A stretch of 64,000 bases of DNA from Prochilodus magdalenae. Taxonomy: Eukaryota; Chordata; Actinopteri; Characiformes; Prochilodontidae. The notes under the pieces are model-generated. The model ran no database searches. It was not told the origin of the DNA and saw nothing but the letters and a program-made list of their open reading frames with translations. Made by a program: the position numbers and the translations under genes. The stretch is from NCBI GenBank assembly GCA_024036415.1, contig JAMWET010003603.1, positions 285,001 to 349,000 on the forward strand, in the 5' to 3' direction. Of the stretch, positions 1 to 11,384 are shown one piece after another; the stretch's first letter is position 1, and each line of letters begins with the position of its first letter.

Positions 1-69
1 GAGTCCAAAACTCACCATGAGCTCAGACGCTGCCCGAACAAGGGCCAGTGCTGATACCTAGAGAGTAGT

Positions 70-252
70 GGTTGGTGTAGCTCAGCGGATAACGCTGACT
101 GGGGTTCGAATCCTGGTCTAGGTGACTATGCTAGGCTACACTGATAAGAGTCCTTGGACAAGACTCCTAACACTACATTGGCCCACCTGTAATAAGATTA
201 AGCAGACTGGATAAGAGCGTCAGGTAAATTCCATAAATGTAACGTAATGTAG
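70..252 (+). repeat. tRNA-derived SINE, copy 1
   Basis: The element has a tRNA-like head with an A-box-like TGTAGCTCAGCGG and a B-box GGTTCGAATCC near 103-113. The body contains AAGAGTCCTTGG and the tail contains GGATAAGAGCGTC followed by AAATGTAA. The same body recurs at about 15800-15992 (+), 41968-42170 (-) and 63484-63693 (-), so this is a dispersed SINE family and not a functional tRNA gene. Confidence 0.8.
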
Positions 253-945
253 AGAGAACAATACACAGACATGTATGAGCATAAGTGCACTACCTGGCAA
301 CCCAACCCAGCGCTCACACCTGGAGAGAACAAAGGTTATAGTCAGTATTTCAGTATTTCAGCCTACACATCTACTAGTGCTCACTCACTTGAGTGCTTTA
401 CAGAGAGATGGGTGTCTAGCCTGAGGAGACTCAGACAGCCAACCAGCTGGGAGCCAGGACAGAGACGAGCCTGGACGCTTGTCTTCCATAACACAGCCAT
501 ACTTTCAATGTAAAGCCACATTCCTGAATATAAGGGAAAGATGAAGTTCGTTGGAGTGATGCCAACTCTTGGTTCCTTTAAAAACACATATCTGCTGATT
601 GGATGAGCCTGTACCAGGAACCGTGTAAAGGTTAAGGAACCTCCTGCTGTAAAGACTATATTATTGCTAAGAGTGTAGCACACTGATCCTACAGAACGCG
701 ACCCAAACACGTTCCGCCTTATTATAATAACAGCTCCCATGTACCCAATTACAGACTCCTCCTCACTGCTGATTGATATCCCAGAATATGATAGGATCCT
801 GTTCCACCTTTCAAGCACTGATTGAGATGAACATTTCACCCGGAGGATCTGCCACCAGATGATCAGACGAGGTGAACACACATGCTAATCAGTGTGTCTA
901 AATGTGGATGAATTCATAATCATTTAAATTATATACAGTATATAT
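253..945. other. intergenic, nothing recognised
   Basis: Unique-looking sequence with short open frames on both strands. None shows a recognisable domain, splice structure or codon signature. Confidence 0.5.
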
Positions 946-1072
946 ATACACACTGCGTGTGTCTGTGAGTGTGTGCGTGTGTGTCTGTGTGAGTGTGTGT
1001 GTCTGTGAGCATGTGTGTGTGTGTCTGTGAGTATGTGCGTGTCTGTGTGTGTGTGCGTGTCTGTGTCTGTGA

Positions 1073-1108
<36 letters not shown>

Positions 1109-1264
1109 GTGTGTGTGTGTCTGTCTGTGTGTGGGTGTCTGTGTCTCTGTGTGCGTGCATGTGTGTTTCTGTTAGCGTGTGTGTGTGTGTGTTTGTGTGT
1201 GTGTGTTTGTGTGCGTGTGTGTGTGTGTGTGTGTGTATGTGTGTGTGTGTGTTTGTGTGTGTGA
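946..1264. repeat. (GT)n microsatellite with variant units
   Basis: About 320 bp of GT dinucleotides interrupted by TGTCTG, GAGTGT and GCGTG variants. Open frames in both directions (Cys/Val on plus, His/Thr on minus) are by-products of the repeat. Confidence 0.95.
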
Positions 1265-1564
1265 CAGGTTCCTGGGGAATTGCCAGTGCTGTTTTTTCAT
1301 TTCTGAATAATCATAGTTTCAGTTATTGAGATGGTTTGTTGTGAAAAGCTCGGTGTTATAGTCGTTGTCGTGTAGAGTTGTATATACTGCTGGTGACTGG
1401 AGTCGAATGTCTGAAGCGTTTAAGGCCTCTAAAGGACACAGCACAGAAATCAAACAGGTAGGCATGTTTCCTGAAGTCCTGTGGTCGACAGTTAGGAAGT
1501 AAATGTAGCTGATGACTGTACTGAAGTAGATATTTGGTGTATCTGTACTAAAGTATCTCCATTC

Positions 1565-3142
1565 TGGGGTTACTCTCCATACTTCAGTACATCTGGAGGT
1601 ACATACTTTAGTACTGTTACTCTCCATACTTAAGTACATCTGGAGGTACATACTTTAGTACTGTTACTCTCCATACTTAAGTACATCTGGAGGTACATAC
1701 TTTAGTACTGTTACTCTCCATACTTCAGTACATCTGGAGGTACATACTTTAGTACTGTTACTCTCCATACTTCAGTACATCTGGAGGTACATACTTTAGT
1801 ACTGTTACTCTCCATACTTCAGTACATCTGGAGGTACATACTTTAGTACTGTTACTCTCCATACTTCAGTACATCTGGAGGTACATACTTTAGTACTGTT
1901 ACTCTTTAGTTACTCTCCATACTTCAGTACATCCGGAGGTACATACTTTAGTACTGTTACTCTCCATACTTCAGTACATCCGGAGGTACATACTTTAGTA
2001 CTGTTACTCTCCATACTTCAGTACATCTGGAGGTACATACTTTAGTACTGTTACTCTCCATACTTAAGTACATCTGGAGGTACATACTTTAGTACTGTTA
2101 CTCTCCATACTTCAGTACATCTGGAGGTACATACTTTAGTACTGTTACTCTCCATACTTAAGTACATCTGGAGGTACATACTTTAGTACTGTTACTCTCC
2201 ATACTTCAGTACATCTGGAGGTACATACTTTAGTACTGTTACTCTCCATACTTCAGTACATCTGGAGGTACATACTTTAGTACTGTTACTCTCCATACTT
2301 CAGTACATCTGGAGGTACATACTTTAGTACTGGTACTCTCCATACTTCAGTACATCTGGAGGTACATACTTTAGTACTGGTACTCTCCATACTTCAGTAC
2401 ATCTGGAGGTACATATTTTAGTACTGTTACTCTCCATACTTCAGTACATCCGGAGGTACATACTTTAGTACTGTTACTCTCCATACTTCAGTACATGTGG
2501 AGGTACATACTTTAGTACTGTTACTCTCCATACTTCAGTACATCTGGAGGTACATACTTTAGTACTGGTACTCTCCATACTTCAGTACATCTGGAGGTAC
2601 ATACTTTAGTACTGTTACTCTCCATACTTCAGTACATCTGGAGGTACATACTTTAGTACTGGTACTCTCCATACTTCAGTACATCCGGAGGTACATACTT
2701 TAGTACTGTTACTCTCCATACTTCAGTACATCCGGAGGTACATACTTTAGTACTGTTACTCTCCATACTTCAGTACATCTGGAGGTACATACTTTAGTAC
2801 TGTTACTCTCCATACTTCAGTACATCTGGAGGTACATACTTTAGTACTGTTACTCTCCATACTTCAGTACATCTGGAGGTACATACTTTAGTACTGTTAC
2901 TCTCCATACTTCAGTACATCTGAAGGTACATACTTATAGTACTGTTACTCTCTCCATACTTCAGTACATCTGGAGGTACATACTTTAGTACTGGTACTCT
3001 CCATACTTCAGTACATCTGGAGGTACATACTTTAGTACTGTTACTCTCCATACTTCAGTACATCTGGAGGTACATACTTTAGTACTGGTACTCTCCATAC
3101 TTAAGTACATCTGGAGGCAAATACTTTAGTACTGGTACTCCT
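1565..3142. repeat. 47-bp minisatellite, about 33 copies
   Basis: Head-to-tail units of about 47 bp begin ACTCTCCATACTTCAGTACA and end CATACTTTAGTACTGTT. Copies are nearly identical; common variants are CTTAAG for CTTCAG, CCGG for CTGG, and GGTACTC for GTTACTC. One unit near 1905 carries a short insertion. A stray copy lies at 3935-3985 inside a duplicated block. Confidence 0.95.
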
Positions 3143-3790
3143 GTGGAGGTCTAAAGGAGGAACTTCTACTGACACTGGAGGACTTTACCTTGGGGATCTC
3201 TACTTTAACTTAGCTACATGGTTTGTAAACTTCACTCTATGAGACATTGTTTTATTAAAATCATAAGCAGTGTGAGAAATACCCTGTGGTACACCAGGAG
3301 TCCCATGCTGGTTGGTTATTCTTGTTGTCTGGCTGCTAACTCACTCACCCTTGGTTTTTTCCTTCTACTGTTTTCAGAAATGAGTAACAGTTCACTCTAT
3401 CTTCTAAACAATTCAAATTCATAAAGACAAAAAAAAAAGTACACGGGTTTCAGAGTTGGCATAGTTACACTTGCTAAGCTATAAAAGACCAACTGGGTAA
3501 ACCAATTTGCTACAGCGCCACCCCGAGGAAGACCAGTGCAGCAGCTCTAGTTAGTAAAGAACACCAAAAACAGAAGTTCACCAAATGAGGGTGAAGCAGC
3601 TAAACAACCAATTTTCCTGGCATTTGTATATCAACATTTATCTTTCCCCCTAAGGGACAGCAGAATAAAGTTTATTTTCAGAGACCCCAGAGAATTTTGA
3701 GACATACCGGGGATCCAAATTTGTACTGACCCTGTTTTTCACACCTTGCTTATAATGCAAAACTGTACCCAAAGAAAACAAATTAGTTGA
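3124..3790 (+). repeat. local duplication, block A
   Basis: This block starts at the end of the 47-bp array and runs through a segment with GTTTCAGAGTTGGCATAGTT and CCAACTGGGTAAACC. It reappears at 3933-4440 with small indels, and about 200 bp in its first part is absent from the second copy. Confidence 0.8.
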
Positions 3791-3810
3791 GAGTCACCTC
3801 TATTTGGTCC

Positions 3811-3841
3811 GAGACAGAGACAGAGACAGAGACAGAGAGAC
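3811..3841. repeat. (GACAGA)n microsatellite
   Basis: Five or so GAGACA units lie between the two duplicated blocks. Confidence 0.8.
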
Positions 3842-3932
3842 ACTAGAGTCTCTTCACCTACACTGAGCTGATGAAGAGTCCTGTTCCAGAAATGATAATA
3901 GAACATTAGAGCCGTAATAAACCATGCTCCTG

Positions 3933-4440
3933 TTACTCTCCATACTTCAGTACATCTGGAGGTACATACTTTAGTACTGTTACTCCAGTGGAGGTCTAAA
4001 GGGAGGAGCTTCTACTGACACTGGAGGAGTTCACAGTTCACTCTTTCCACTAACAAATTCAAGTCCATAAAGACAAAAAATGTACATGGGTTTCAGAGTT
4101 GGCATAGTTACACTTGCTAAGCTATAAAAAAAACAACTGGGTAAACCAATTTGCTCCAGCGCCACCCTGAGGCAGACCAGTGCAGCAGTTCTAGTTAGTA
4201 AAGCCAAAAACAGAAGCTTACCAAATGAGGGTGAAGCAGCTAAACAACAAACTTTCCTGGCATTTGTATATCAACATTTATCTTAAGTTTATTTTCAGAG
4301 ACCCCAGAGAATTTTGAAACATACCAGGGATCCAAATTTGTAATTTGTACTGACCCTGTTTTTCACACCTTGCTTATAATGCAAACCTGTACCCAAAGAA
4401 AACGTATTGGCTGAGAGTCACCTCTATTTGGTCCTCATCA
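3933..4440 (+). repeat. local duplication, block B
   Basis: Second, shorter copy of block A. It includes one complete 47-bp minisatellite unit at 3935-3985, then the same downstream sequence up to the CACCTCTATTTGGTCC motif. Confidence 0.8.
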
Positions 4441-4699
4441 GGATTACATAAAGCCTAAACAGACACGTGTAGGTCCACTGGGGGTTTGATCAAAGATATA
4501 ATGGCTATATTTGTGTTGTAGACATGGTGACCCCTGGTTCCCATCACCACCACTGTAAAGAATTCAGTCTGTAAGTTTCACTACAATGAACCATTGTACA
4601 TCAAAGCCCATCCTGTTTACATACCAATAACAGCATTATGCAGAAATTCAGAAAAATTCAGAAAAATCTGTAGAATTAAAGAAAATTATTTAGTGAATT

Positions 4700-4930
4700 A
4701 ATTGTATGATTGTGAAACATATACATGAAACACGAATCTCCATTTTTACTTTTATATATCACTGGAACACAGTCATGGTGAATAGACCAGCAGAAGTGAC
4801 CCAAAGCTTGGAAAGACGTCTGGTTCCATTGACTTACATTAGAATGAAATTAGGTTTTTGCCTTCTCCTGTGCAGCTGCCATTTTGGAGATGCTTGTTTT
4901 TCTTTGTACGAAGAACCATCATACATCAAA
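4700..4930 (+). mobile_element. MITE-like dispersed repeat, copy 1
   Basis: Shares the core GTCTGGTTCCATTGACTTAC and the flanking CATTTTGGAGAT with copies at 6045-6245, 6957-7212 (inverted) and 13668-13835. The copy at 6957-7212 has clear terminal inverted repeats, so the family is probably a non-autonomous DNA transposon. It is followed by another partial unit and the A/TA tract at 4991. Confidence 0.6.
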
Positions 4931-4985
4931 ACCCACCGTGAATGGCTCTCAACAGAATTATTCAGAAATCCAGAAAAATCTGTAG

Positions 4986-4990
<5 letters not shown>

Positions 4991-5077
<87 letters not shown>
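4991..5077. repeat. poly(A) followed by (TA)n
   Basis: About 27 adenines run directly into about 28 TA dinucleotides. A poly(A) tail decaying into a microsatellite is a common origin, but no retroposon body is clear next to it. Confidence 0.9.
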
Positions 5078-5080
<3 letters not shown>

Positions 5081-6040
5081 AAAACAATATATTAAAAAAA
5101 GCTTTTTATAATTTATAATTTTTTTATCATTTCATAATTTAATTCATGTAAATGTTCTATGCTAGAACTTGTTAGACCTATTTAGCACTACAGTTTTAGC
5201 TCTTATAGAACTCTACCTGTCATACCCAACCTTATTACCATAATAGCCCCCCCATGTACCCAACTTCCTGAACATAATCAGATTACATAACTCAGAGGAT
5301 GTGAACACACCATGGAACTGAACGTAGATACCTCACTTATCCGAACAGAGGTTGTGAGTTTAACCACCCATATTAGCCCCCACTGCTAATTCATATTCTG
5401 AAACCTCCCGTGATTGCGCTCGTTCATTCCTACACCGATACTCAGCGCTGATATTTCATTACGTGGAGCTGCCACATGCTGACATCCGTCCAGGCTTTTT
5501 CACATCGGATGAACGCACCTCAGAAATGGATATGGAAATTAGGTTTGCCGTTGCTGTAAAATTGCAGCGTTAGAGCATATGTGAGGATCCCACACAGTCG
5601 CCCACAGTCGGAACCGCTTCGAGGCAGGACAGGGGATGGCTTCCGCAACAAAGATTCGCTGACAAATTGATTCTTTCTGAGGAAAAGCATTTTCTACTGC
5701 CTGTAATCTCTACGGTTTCATCCAAACTACCGGAAGACACATCCTCCTCTGGGCTCGTGATGTCACGGCCATCTCCCTACAGTAAAGGGGGAAAAGCGAA
5801 TCATTTTCCACAACTGCTGCAGGAAAGGATGCTGGTGTTCCTGCAGTATTCCCATCAAGTCGTATACAACACACTTAACACCTCGGGTCTATTGAGATGC
5901 TGTGTTAACTTCACGTTTATCTGCATGGTTTTCTATGGACCATGTTCAAAAATAGAAAAAAATTCCTGGGCATTTTAGTGCAGGGTGCCATGTGTAGTGT
6001 GCTATAATGTTTATTATCACACTCACTTTATAATTTATAT
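5078..6040. other. intergenic, nothing recognised
   Basis: No coding signature or repeat unit identified. The 103-codon open frame at 5667-5978 has no recognisable family and no splice context. Confidence 0.45.
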
Positions 6041-6044
6041 ATAT

Positions 6045-6245
6045 ATGAAACACGTGGCTCCATTTATGTTGTTTATACCTGCTGCTGTTTACATTGTGTG
6101 GACATTTTTAAAAAATGGACCAGCAGAAATGGCCCAGAACTGAAAGATGTCTGGTTCCATTGACTTACATTCAAATTAGAATTTCGGCCTTCTCCTGTAA
6201 AGTTGCCATTTTGGAGATACTTTTTATTTGGAGAGCTCTGACATA
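6045..6245 (+). mobile_element. MITE-like dispersed repeat, copy 2
   Basis: Carries GGACCAGCAGAAATGGCCCA, the GTCTGGTTCCATTGACTTAC core and GCCATTTTGGAGATAC, in the same order and orientation as the copy at 4700. Confidence 0.6.
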
Positions 6246-6254
6246 TATACATAC

Positions 6255-6870
6255 TCATTTTATGTATATGTATATGTATATGCACACTCATCATCAAAGG
6301 AATAGTCACACAAATTGTTGCAACTAGAAGGAATCAGTAATGAAACATGGTGGGTAGGTTTGAGGTTGTGAGACATGCTAATGATTCAGGTTACACATGG
6401 GACATTCAGTGAGCAGCGAGGTCCTCCATGAGAATGCCAGCACCATTGGCAGACGGCTGCACCATGTACGACTACATGCACGCAGACCCTTACCATGACT
6501 GTCCTTAACACCACGTCACCGTCACCAAAGACTGCAGTGGTGTTGTGCCAGACTGCCATGGAGTGACTCAGAATGGCAGCGGGTCATCTTCAGTGACGAG
6601 TACAGCTTTGGTCTTGGTGGAGACGACCAACGAATCCGTGTGTGGAGGCACCGTGGTCAGCACCAAGATGAGCGATATGTTGTCACATGTCACATTTCAG
6701 AATGAGGCATCTGGCATGTTGGGTTAGCAAACATGGCGGCCTGACGCCATGCTGAGAGACAGACTTCTGTATGTGTAGCTCAATGAATATTGATCATATC
6801 AGTCTCAATTTATCATCAGTTATTGTTCCTGGTCACCTTTAACTTCCTTTGATGTGTGTGTGTGTAATAG
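6255..6870 (+). mobile_element. Tc1/mariner relic, internally deleted
   Basis: The central part matches the family also present on the minus strand at 59640-60480. In one frame near 6565-6610 it reads as the conserved Tc1 block around WQRVIFSDE, the first catalytic Asp region, followed by a broken frame. The ends share CATCATCAAA at the left and GTTATTGTTCCTGGTCACC at the right with the other copy. Stops and deletions make it non-functional. Confidence 0.7.
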
Positions 6871-6956
6871 TTATGCCACATATTTGCATATATGACAATA
6901 ATCTCAGTTCTCTTATAGAGTCAATAATAAATGTACAGGGACACCCAAGCTTTTGT

Positions 6957-7212
6957 ATATCGTCGCTGTCCAAATAAAAACAGGTATCTCCAAAATGGCA
7001 ACTTTACAGGAGAGGCCAAAAACCTCATTTAGTATAAATAGAAGTCAATGGAACCAGACGTCTTTCCAAGCAGTTCTAGGCCATTTCTGTTGGTCCGCTC
7101 ATCATGAAATCTCCACACGGTGTAGACAGAAGCTCATGTGATCAAATGAGGCATAAAAGTAAAAATCAACAAAAATGGAGATACATGTTTTTCTTTGGAC
7201 AGCGACGATATG
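6957..7212 (-). mobile_element. Complete MITE with 36-bp terminal inverted repeats
   Basis: The left end ATATCGTCGCTGTCC (6957-6971) is the exact reverse complement of 7197-7211. The next 21 bp on each side also pair with about two mismatches. The interior holds the family core in reverse orientation. No target-site duplication is evident. The length of about 255 bp with no coding capacity fits a miniature inverted-repeat element. Confidence 0.75.
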
Positions 7213-9809
7213 GCTCCATATATATATATACCCCTCTCCTAGATGAGAATGATTCGCACGCATGTATATTTCAGAGGCTTTATTTTCAAATAGTGGAGAA
7301 AAGCAATCCAGACTACACTGAGGAAGGAAAAACGGATCTGGATCATGTATCACTTTGCAAAGCTATGGAGAGTGCAGTCCAGAGGCGACTTCCTGACATG
7401 GTAAACCAAACGTGTTCTGATTAAAGAGGCATTCCGGCCCAAAGCTAGCCTTAATTAAACCAATATTAGAGCATCGCACCGTGCAGCCTCATCAGATAGA
7501 CCGAATTCACAAGTTTGTGTTTCCAAAGTTCCCTCACTTCAATACTCAGCATGCATTTCGCTGGGATACCCAACCGGCACCACCACTGTGATAATGAACG
7601 TCCATTAGCATAGCTAGCATAGCCACTGATTCAGATGCTAATAAATACAGATGTGAATTTTCTGAAGTAGTGCTAGCTAGCTGACTCCAATCGGCATTAG
7701 CCAGCTAGCCAAAACAAACAAGCACCCTCAACACGCATCATCAGAAGAGCCTTCAAGTCTTTAAGCCTGAAAGTCTAGGTCCTAGGCTAGAAGCTATCGC
7801 GGCCCCACCGTGGGCGGAGAGCCGAGCTAAAGGTGAAGCAGTGGTCACATTACAACTCACGGTGGCCGGAGTGCCCCTTTAAACAGCCATCAGTTAAGAC
7901 TCTTTAGCGAAATTATATATAGCCTTGCAAGTATCTGATGAATCGTAGAGTGTTTTACACAACAGGCCCCATCCCCAACTGCCCCACCCTCCACCCAGCG
8001 TCAAGAGGCAACACAGAATCCATGATCAACTGGCATTAATAAATACGCATGGGCAAAACAGAAACAGGCAAATAAATAAATAATACAAAACCAAAATGGT
8101 TCACAGCTCTCAACGTGACATTCCATCGCTACCCCTTCACCTCAAAAGGCCTCACAACTCAAGTGCAATCCTACACCTAACAGAAGAGTTTGCTTTGGGA
8201 TGAACAAGGAAAAAAAAGGAAAACCGAACAAACAAACAAACAAGAACCAAGAACAGAAACGGCTCGGGCTGGGAACCCACTTTTAGCATCGCTTGAATAA
8301 GAAGACACAGCAGCAGCCAAACATGTAACAGCATTGGCACAAGAAGGAGCTGGATTGAAGGCATTGGCACGAGCTGGCAAAGAAGGCATGCCGACCACTG
8401 TAAAACGCTTTTTGTCCATTTTCTGCCAAAGGAATGAAGATGGAGGGGTTGTGGGGTTGGGCGGGGGAAGGGGACGGGGTGATGGGTCTTCATACTGCAC
8501 AGGCCAAAAGATTCTTCACAAACAAAAGAAAACAAATAAACCTCCCCGTTCATCGCATACGCACACACTGTCGTCCACAGCACGCACCCGCATCCACACA
8601 TGAGTCAGTCGCTCGCAACACTCGCTCGGGATAGGTGCAGCTCCTTTCTCTCGCACACGCAGACACAGCAGTCATCAACAAACAGCGAACCACTGAACGA
8701 AATAGGAAGTGTCATTGCCATCAGCCCTTAGTCCCAAAGTATCACCCTGCTGAGCGGTTAAACAGAGGGTGCGAGAGTTCAGTTTATGGCGTGGAAATCC
8801 CCAGTTCTGGTACAGAAAAGTGGAAAGTTTAAAAAAAAGCTTCCAGGTATCAGGAAGGGTCCGTACGGCCCTCCGTCAGTCACCAACAGTAACCCCGTCG
8901 GCCATGATTTAAGGAATAGTCCCAGGATCTGAGGGTCAGGCCTGGGGGGGTCAACGCTCCCTCCTCAGCCCCAAGGGTGTCCGTTACCTTAAAGCAGCTC
9001 ACCGCATTAGTAAGCAGGCTGAGCGGCGGTCGGGTAACCTGCTGCGGAGAGACAATGAGGCTCTCCTCGGTCCATGGCCAGTGCTTTGTATTCTGCGAGC
9101 ATGCTTGCATTAGGAAGGTGGAGAAGATGGCTAGGCAAGGCCCCCGGTGCCATCAGCGACCAGCAGCTTGTAGGGCTGCTTCTGTCAATCCTACGTAAAT
9201 ACATTCTACACACATGGCCCCTGGCAAGGTGCTGCACAAGGGCATCGTCTTCTTCATGTTTTAAGTACAGAGAGTTTAAAGCTTGACAGGTAACAGGGAG
9301 GAGAGTCATTGATGTTTGGCGTGAGTGAGAAAGAGTCAGCGGGGATAAAGTAAGACTCTGGTTGGACTGAAATCCCTACAGAACCTCATGCTTGTGCTAT
9401 CCCTGAGGGCAGGTATTCTTAGAAAGGCGGAGGAAAAAGGGAAAACACTATTACACTGTGTTCCCTTTACTTCGTTATCCTCACAGGTGCACCATAGCCT
9501 CTAGAAAACATGGACGCCGGATCTGTCTTTCGCAGTCCCGTCCAGCTTTCCGCTCTCTCTTTCTGCTGTGCGTCTGAGTCCCGGTACAGGGTAAACCTGC
9601 GTACGTCCAGGAGGTCTTCCCCCGGACAGCGATGGCGTCATTGGGCACACTCTGAAATGTGCTTTAGCGTTACATGTGGTCCTTGATTCTGCAGGGGGGC
9701 TGCAGGAAAAGCCCCGTATGTACATGGTTAGAACGAAGTCATTGTGCTTTTTAAAGGAAGTGTACAGTACACGGTTTTCCAGGTTCTCCTAGCGGCAAAG
9801 ACCGGTCAG
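7213..9809. other. intergenic and probable adra2b 3' UTR
   Basis: No coding exon recognised. The part next to 9810 is expected to hold the 3' UTR of the minus-strand adra2b, but no convincing minus-strand AATAAA was found. A short TA tract lies at 7216-7230 and AAAT repeats near 8070. Small open frames at 8152-9309 look like chance. Confidence 0.4.
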
Positions 9810-11384
9810 TCAAAAGAACGTACCCTTGGTGTTCTTGCAGAGGATCTTCTTGAAGGCCCTGCGGAAGTCCTTGTTGAAGATGGTGTAGATGACGGGGTTG
9901 AGGCAGCTGTTGCAGTAGCCGATCCAGAAGAAAAATTTGAAGAGGGGCTCAGGCAGGGTACAGGCTTCTGGGCACACGGCCTGCAGGCTGTAGGAGAAGA
10001 AGAAAGGAAACCAGCAGACCACGAAAACGCCGATGACCACCGCCAGCACGAAGGTGAATCGCTTCTCCCGGTTCACCATAGCCTTGCGGCGGGCTGAGTT
10101 GGGCGTCCCTTCCTGTTTGGACTTCCGGGACGCCAGCCTGGTGCCCTTTGCTGTGGCCACCATGTCTCTGTACTTCTGGATGGTGGCAGGAGAGTGGATA
10201 CCAGCATTAGGCTCGGCGCTGGGCGTCACCGGTATCTCCGTGCCCATTCCTCCCTGCTCCGTGTCGGAGTCAGAGGTGGAGCTGTCCCCGTTGTTGTTGT
10301 CATGCTTCTTGCCAGTCTTTTTCTCCTTCTTCCATACGTTGGACTTTTTGGGTGCTGGTTCTTGCTTCTGGGTAGAGGAGATGGAAGGTGAGAGGGATGG
10401 GGAAGGTCCCAGAGGGGAAGAAGGGGTGGCTGGGGTCAGGGCTGTGCAGGGCGAAGGAGGGGGAAGAAGGTTGTTGGTCGTGGGGGTAGTTGCTGTCTGT
10501 TGCTTGCCCATGTGAGGGGACTCTACTCGAGGCACAGCGAGAGTGGGAGGTCGGGGTGTAGTCGAGTTTTTCTGAGGGGTGCAAGGAGTGCTCGCTCCAT
10601 CTCCTCTGCCATTCTGTAGAGCCCTGGGTTTGTGCTGAGGGGTGCTTGCGCTGGCAGGGATTTCCTTCCTCGGCTCCCCTGGAGGGCATCTTGTACGCTG
10701 CTTGGCTATCTGATAAATCCGCATGTAGACCAGGATCATGATCAGGCAGGGAGCGAAGAAGGAGCCAATGGTGGAGTAAAGGATATACCAGCGCTCGTCG
10801 TTCAGCTGGCACTGTGGACACCCCGCCGAGTCCTTCCCTTTCTTCTTGTTCATGGACAGGAGAGGCGGGAAAGAGATGACTGCCGAAATGAGCCAAACAA
10901 CTAAGATGGCACACTTGATGCGGCGCGGCGTTCTCTGGGCACCGTACGTCACAGCCCGCGAAATGGACAAGTAGCGGTCCAGGCTGATGGCGCACAGGTG
11001 CACGATGGAGGACGTGCAGAATAAGACGTCCAGCGCCAGGTAGATCTCGCACCACACCGAGCGGAAGTACCAGTAGCCCATCAGCTCATTGGCCAGCGAG
11101 AACGGGATGATCAGGGTGGCCACCAAGATGTCAGCCGCCGCCAGAGAGACCAGGAAGAGATTCTGCGGACCCCGCAGTGACCGGCTGGTCAGCACGGCAA
11201 TGATGACCAGGATGTTGCCCACGATGGTGAAGAGGATCATGAGCGTGATGGCCGTGGCGAAGGCTGCGGTTGCCTCGGGCGAGTATGGAGGCAGTTTCAT
11301 GCTCTGATTGACCAGAGGAGAGGCGCCGGCGCCGCTGCCGTTACCCCCGGACTGATCCTCTTCCACAGAGCACACGCTCTCCAT
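9810..11384 (-). CDS. adra2b: alpha-2B adrenergic receptor
   Basis: Seven-transmembrane receptor for adrenaline and noradrenaline, coupling to Gi/o to inhibit adenylyl cyclase at the plasma membrane. The single coding exon gives 524 residues (human about 450). Two N-glycosylation sequons (NGS near 15, NQS near 26) precede TM1. Visible hallmarks are D85 in TM2, amine-binding D119 in TM3, C112 for the extracellular disulphide, D136-R137-Y138, TM5 serines S204 and S208, a long Ser/Thr/Pro-rich third cytoplasmic loop (about 230-450), the WFPFFF toggle region in TM6, NPVIY in TM7 and a Cys in the short tail. TM1 to TM4 read closest to ADRA2B (TAAxAxAIT, SRSLRx[17 protein letters not shown]). The nearby dusp2 supports the B subtype because the two are neighbours in human. 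The start at 11384 was chosen over the open frame reaching 11492 because that extension looks non-coding; the Met 28 codons downstream is possible. The mammalian acidic stretch in loop 3 is absent. Confidence 0.93.
   Translation of the reverse strand: MESVCSVEEDQSGGNGSGAGASPLVNQSMKLPPYSPEATAAFATAITLMILFTIVGNILVIIAVLTSRSLRGPQNLFLVSLAAADILVATLIIPFSLANELMGYWYFRSVWCEIYLALDVLFCTSSIVHLCAISLDRYLSISRAVTYGAQRTPRRIKCAILVVWLISAVISFPPLLSMNKKKGKDSAGCPQCQLNDERWYILYSTIGSFFAPCLIMILVYMRIYQIAKQRTRCPPGEPRKEIPASASTPQHKPRALQNGRGDGASTPCTPQKNSTTPRPPTLAVPRVESPHMGKQQTATTPTTNNLLPPPSPCTALTPATPSSPLGPSPSLSPSISSTQKQEPAPKKSNVWKKEKKTGKKHDNNNGDSSTSDSDTEQGGMGTEIPVTPSAEPNAGIHSPATIQKYRDMVATAKGTRLASRKSKQEGTPNSARRKAMVNREKRFTFVLAVVIGVFVVCWFPFFFSYSLQAVCPEACTLPEPLFKFFFWIGYCNSCLNPVIYTIFNKDFRRAFKKILCKNTKGTFF

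Noticed and set aside
70..120. A functional tRNA gene
   Set aside because: A and B boxes are present but there is no proper cloverleaf or anticodon arm, and the same body is repeated as a SINE elsewhere.
271..881. Overlapping 80- and 166-codon frames near the window start
   Set aside because: No family resemblance, no splice or promoter context; they overlap on opposite strands.
10033..11055. Open frames of 160 and 251 codons overlapping adra2b
   Set aside because: Shadow frames of the real receptor gene in GC-rich sequence.
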